Below are positions 60,737 to 64,000 of a stretch of DNA of 64,000 nucleotides, piece by piece. Below the pieces are notes generated by a model that saw only the letters and a program-made list of their open reading frames with translations, ran no database searches and was not told the DNA's origin. Made by a program: the position numbers and the translations under genes. How positions within the stretch are numbered: the first letter of the stretch is position 1; each line of letters opens with the position of its first letter. The DNA is from Glaciecola sp947496235 (GTDB taxonomy: Bacteria > Pseudomonadota > Gammaproteobacteria > Enterobacterales > Alteromonadaceae), in NCBI RefSeq assembly GCF_050306235.1, contig NZ_JBLWFH010000003.1:62001-126000 (forward strand). The letters run 5' to 3'.

Positions 60737-61420
60737 CTATTTTGACAAGGTTAAGCTAACCATAAGCCTAGGTCCATCCTCTTCGGTCAACTCCATGTAC
60801 CCATTATGCAATTTTGCAATTTGTTTTGTGAAGTTTAATCCCAGTCCAGTATTTTCAGGATTACTTGCACCACTTCTAAAGGCTTCAGTAATAATATTGA
60901 TAGAGCCTGAACGAAAACGATTGCCGTTATCTTGAATGATAATTGAAATATGTTTTTCTGATTCCTCACATTGAATTTGAACTTTGACATCCTCAGAATT
61001 TTCTAAACTATGTTGGAATGAATTGGTAATTATGTATTTTAAAGCTTGCTTGATTAGCCCTTCATCCACTTTCACGGTTAGGTCTTCGGGCACATCTACT
61101 TCAATTTGAGAAGCTGATATTTGTAATTCAGAAGCCAATTCATTGACTGCATTTATAATTAATTGTTGTAAATTACTGCTTTTCAAAATAGGTTTCTGGT
61201 TAAATAACTTTACCAAATCAGAAAATCGTTTGAGTTTATTTAATCCAGAATTCGCTTCATCTTCTATTAGAGATAGCCAACGATTTCCCCTTTCATCTAA
61301 ACTGGAGGCGTAAGTTGTTCGCATAAGTTGAAGTAATTTGGCGTTTGATCCAAGTGTATTTCTTAGATCATGAGATAAATGACGCATTAACTGACTAAGT
61401 TCTTCTTTTTCGTTCATCAT
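60737..61420 (-). CDS. Soluble histidine kinase (HisKA-HATPase only)
   Basis: A 227-residue histidine kinase without sensor or membrane part. His17 lies in SHDLRNTLG; the HATPase has the N box ITNSFQHS, the G1-like DNGNRFRSG and the G2 region NTGLGLNFTK. It lies five bases after the CheB-CheR-PAS-REC gene, so it is probably the kinase arm for that protein, which ends in a REC domain. Phosphotransfer to that REC is inferred. Confidence 0.9.
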   Translation of the reverse strand: MMNEKEELSQLMRHLSHDLRNTLGSNAKLLQLMRTTYASSLDERGNRWLSLIEDEANSGLNKLKRFSDLVKLFNQKPILKSSNLQQLIINAVNELASELQISASQIEVDVPEDLTVKVDEGLIKQALKYIITNSFQHSLENSEDVKVQIQCEESEKHISIIIQDNGNRFRSGSINIITEAFRSGASNPENTGLGLNFTKQIAKLHNGYMELTEEDGPRLMVSLTLSK

Positions 61421-61425
61421 ACTTT

Positions 61426-64000
61426 TTATGTTTTTGACAAAGTAAACCGTTGGATAGCACTCTTAATACGTTTAGCTAGAAATTCGGATGAAATGTCATC
61501 TTTTTCAACTAAATCTAACAGGCCATGACAAATAAGAAGCGGCACTATGCCATCATTTAAGTCTCCCGTCATTACAATTGTAGGGACTGGCGAAATTTCA
61601 TTGTCAAATTTCTCCACTAAATCGATTGCTGTTTCACTACTTAAATAGTAATCGCATAGACAGACATCAATTGGGATATTTGCAAGTATAAAGCTTGCCT
61701 GCTCTACACTTTTAGCTGAATGTACAACAACTTCAAAATCCGTTATTTTAGATAATTCAACATGGCAAATTTCCATATAGGCATCATTATCTTCAATTAA
61801 AAGTAGATTGATTTTTGATGGATCGAACTGCGTATTCTGATGCAAAGAATAATCGACAATTTTATACAACTCTTTATAGGCGACAACTAACCCTTTTTCC
61901 GCATAAGTCGCTTGGGTAATATCATTGAAAGTAATTACCACACCTGAACTATTTGCCAAGTCATTGTACTTATAGGGATAAATACTCACCCTGACAATAT
62001 GCTTACTTTTCATGGTGATTTCTTTCTCTATTTTTTCATCATTTTTAAATGCGTTTTCAACGTCATTGATCATCTCATCGTATGAAAAGCTTTTTGATAA
62101 ATGATGTAAGGGGCGAGATACATCTGTTTGCCTAAGGTTGATGTACTTTTTGATCTCCTCAGTAAAAAATCGAATATTAAATTCGTCATCTAAGAACAAA
62201 ATTCCTATTTGTGACAACGCAAGCACATTATCCAAATCAGCATTGGTTTGCGATATTTCAGATATTTTGTCTTGATACTCAGAGTTTACGGTATACAGCT
62301 CTTCATTTACGGATTGCAGCTCTTCATTTGTACTTTGCAACTCTTCATTTGATGACATCAACTCTTCATTCGCTGATTGCAATTCTTCGTTAGTCGTTTC
62401 AAGATCTTCAATAGCATGCTTTAACGCTTCTTTGCATTCTAACAATTCAGCTTCGAGTAATTTAATACGCTGATTTGCATGAGACTCAGGGTCATATTTA
62501 AGTATATTTTCATCATCAACTTCGGATTTTTTATCAAAAACCAACCAGATATAACCTAACTCAGATTCAATATCATGTTCCTTTAAATAAAATCCCCGAA
62601 TGTTTACATTGACATATTCACCCTGATGTAAGGTTGTTAGGTCAGTAAATGTCACTGGCGATTTACTCTCTTTGGCTTTATCGATTATTGATTTTGTCGC
62701 TATAAGTAAATCTTCATGAATAATATCATCGATTAACCCGCCCAATTTATTCGGCACCAAACTCCTTACAAAGGGCGTTATATCACCATGTATTTGTAGA
62801 ATGTGTAAATCCTCACTCAGCAATAAACATGGGTGAAAGCAATTTAAAATTAAGGCTTCATTTGCGAATCCCAACGATTGGGTATTAGGTCGTCTCCGGT
62901 AATCACTTAACAAAGATTCAATGGGAGGAATCTTACTATTCGCCGTGTAATTTTTTTCCATATTAGATTGACCAGTTTGGTGCTGATTTAAAATTATTCT
63001 TTCAGAACTTATTTTTTTAAATACTCTAAGGTCTCTAGACACTTCGGAAAATTTTGTTGAAATTTCACCTAGATTTTCTGATTTCCCTAGAAATAGATAG
63101 CCATTTTTACACAGGGAAAAGAAAATAGATGATAATATCCGAGTTTGCGACTCATGATTAAAGTAGATAAGAACATTTCGACAACTGATAAACGAAACCT
63201 TTGAGAAAGGCACGTCAAGTAATGCATCATGTTCGGCAAAGGCAATTGCTTTTCTCAGTTTTTTGACAACTTGATAGTGGTCCTCGTCAACTTGAACAAA
63301 ATATTTATTGAGCAAGTGCTCAGGAACATCAGCTTCAATATCTTTTGAATAAAGACCTTGCGATCCCCATAAAATTGCATCTTTGTTAACGTCGGTGGCA
63401 AAGCATTTTAATAAATTAGATTTTCCTTGTTTCTCCAATTCTTCTAGGAATAATATTGCCAAAGAATAGATTTCCTCCCCAGTTGAGCACGCAACACACC
63501 AGACTCTAATGGGATCATCACCTGTTGCTTCTCGCACAATTTTAGGGATAACGTGATTAGTTAAAAAAGTGTAAGGCTCTTTATCCCTAAAAAATTGGGT
63601 CACACCAATTAAAAAATCTTGTTTTAGTTTCTCGGCTTCTTTATCGTCTTTTTGCAGAATGCTGAAATACTCTGACATACTGTCACAGTTAAACACGTAC
63701 ATACGCCTTTGCATGCGACGAATAAGCGTATTTTTTTTGTAGGCTGAAAAATCAATCGCGAAATTCTCATGAATATATTCAAGAATTTCAGCAAAAACAT
63801 TTTTGTTTTTAAAAGATTCGACATCAATATTCTTGAGTACGCCTTTACTAAGATCCTCATGACTTTCAAAGTAGTCATGGAGTTTCTCACCCATTTCATC
63901 CGGTGCTAGAATAAAATCAACATCACCGGTATGAATAGCACTCATCGGCATACCATCAAACTTTGCGGTTTCAGGTTTTTGCACAAGGGTTAGTCCGCCA
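61426..64000 (-). CDS. CheB-CheR-PAS-REC signalling fusion (C-terminal part)
   Basis: The gene runs off the right edge of the window, and about 857 residues are visible. The visible start has the end of a CheB methylesterase (KPETAKFDGMPMSAI), then CheR: the N domain (about residues 45-120), IRVWCVACSTGEEIYSLAI with its SAM site, FATDVNKDAI and VSFISCRNVLIYF. Residues 505-580 are a coiled coil with repeated EELQS(T/V/A)NEEL. A PAS-like part follows (585-690), then a REC domain with phospho-Asp near residue 778 (VCLCDYYL), Thr in VMTGD and Lys in VEKDD. The N-terminal CheB half and a possible further domain lie outside. Confidence 0.9.
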   Translation of the reverse strand, partial: GGLTLVQKPETAKFDGMPMSAIHTGDVDFILAPDEMGEKLHDYFESHEDLSKGVLKNIDVESFKNKNVFAEILEYIHENFAIDFSAYKKNTLIRRMQRRMYVFNCDSMSEYFSILQKDDKEAEKLKQDFLIGVTQFFRDKEPYTFLTNHVIPKIVREATGDDPIRVWCVACSTGEEIYSLAILFLEELEKQGKSNLLKCFATDVNKDAILWGSQGLYSKDIEADVPEHLLNKYFVQVDEDHYQVVKKLRKAIAFAEHDALLDVPFSKVSFISCRNVLIYFNHESQTRILSSIFFSLCKNGYLFLGKSENLGEISTKFSEVSRDLRVFKKISSERIILNQHQTGQSNMEKNYTANSKIPPIESLLSDYRRRPNTQSLGFANEALILNCFHPCLLLSEDLHILQIHGDITPFVRSLVPNKLGGLIDDIIHEDLLIATKSIIDKAKESKSPVTFTDLTTLHQGEYVNVNIRGFYLKEHDIESELGYIWLVFDKKSEVDDENILKYDPESHANQRIKLLEAELLECKEALKHAIEDLETTNEELQSANEELMSSNEELQSTNEELQSVNEELYTVNSEYQDKISEISQTNADLDNVLALSQIGILFLDDEFNIRFFTEEIKKYINLRQTDVSRPLHHLSKSFSYDEMINDVENAFKNDEKIEKEITMKSKHIVRVSIYPYKYNDLANSSGVVITFNDITQATYAEKGLVVAYKELYKIVDYSLHQNTQFDPSKINLLLIEDNDAYMEICHVELSKITDFEVVVHSAKSVEQASFILANIPIDVCLCDYYLSSETAIDLVEKFDNEISPVPTIVMTGDLNDGIVPLLICHGLLDLVEKDDISSEFLAKRIKSAIQRFTLSKT

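Noticed and set aside
62240..62420. Repeated DNA segments within the CheB-CheR gene
   Set aside because: They encode the EELQS-NEEL coiled-coil repeats, known for this protein family, and are not a mobile or structural DNA repeat.
1..64000. CRISPR arrays, tRNA or rRNA genes, prophage
   Set aside because: No regularly spaced direct repeats, cloverleaf genes or phage structural genes were seen by eye; a tRNA or CRISPR search tool would be decisive.

Overview
The window reads as chromosomal DNA from a marine gammaproteobacterium of the Alteromonadales, probably an Alteromonadaceae member close to Glaciecola/Paraglaciecola. This is an inference from AT-rich, densely packed genes and from the combination of an exosortase A (XrtA) exopolysaccharide locus, glnE/hldE/lpxL, FadE-like and ACAD10/11-like acyl-CoA dehydrogenases, a bufferin operon and a CobB sirtuin. 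No rRNA, tRNA, CRISPR, prophage or intact insertion sequence was seen. No gap between genes exceeds about 250 bases.

Bases 1-27163 are one large XrtA-type exopolysaccharide locus. The left arm (1-11173, all +) holds the end of an asparagine-synthase-like amidotransferase, membrane acyltransferases, glycosyltransferases, an O-antigen-ligase-like polymerase/ligase, and a compact module of a GT-C enzyme, a HAD-UbiA fusion, an SMR-type small transporter and a GT2 that looks like a lipid-linked sugar donor pathway. The middle (11195-15854) has further glycosyltransferases around a divergent promoter region. The core (15903-27163) has a GT4, exosortase A fused to an EpsI domain, polysaccharide deacetylase and initiating sugar transferase on the minus strand, facing export lipoprotein, Wzz-like chain-length protein, tyrosine autokinase and beta-barrel protein on the plus strand, closed by the XrtA-associated ATPase. 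No PEP-CTERM substrate protein lies in the window.

Bases 27279-37486 hold housekeeping and envelope genes: hldE, a GIY-YIG protein, a DUF350 membrane protein, glnE, an LpxL-like acyltransferase, and outer-membrane proteins beside a LolA-like periplasmic protein. Bases 37707-47635 carry lipid and acyl-CoA metabolism (FadE-like, then an ACAD + APH-like kinase + SDR operon resembling the 4-hydroxyacyl-CoA route), a GGDEF-EAL protein, thymidine kinase and a serine hydrolase. Bases 47719-50711 are a bufferin-type RiPP operon (DoxX, BufC, BufB, BufA) next to a YHS lipoprotein. Bases 50796-60681 are mixed metabolism: alkyltransferase-like protein, kynureninase with an exported formamidase-like hydrolase, YjbQ, YchJ, M49 peptidase, methyltransferase, sugar porter, DUF3718 protein, sirtuin and dimeric dUTPase. 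Bases 60737-64000 hold a soluble histidine kinase and a CheB-CheR-PAS-REC protein that runs off the right edge.

The non-coding signals of most interest are a family of five short palindromic elements abutting gene ends, tandem HexR-like operators upstream of the sirtuin gene, a FadR-like half-site before fadE, and several palindromes in divergent promoter regions. All functions are read from protein motifs without database searches.
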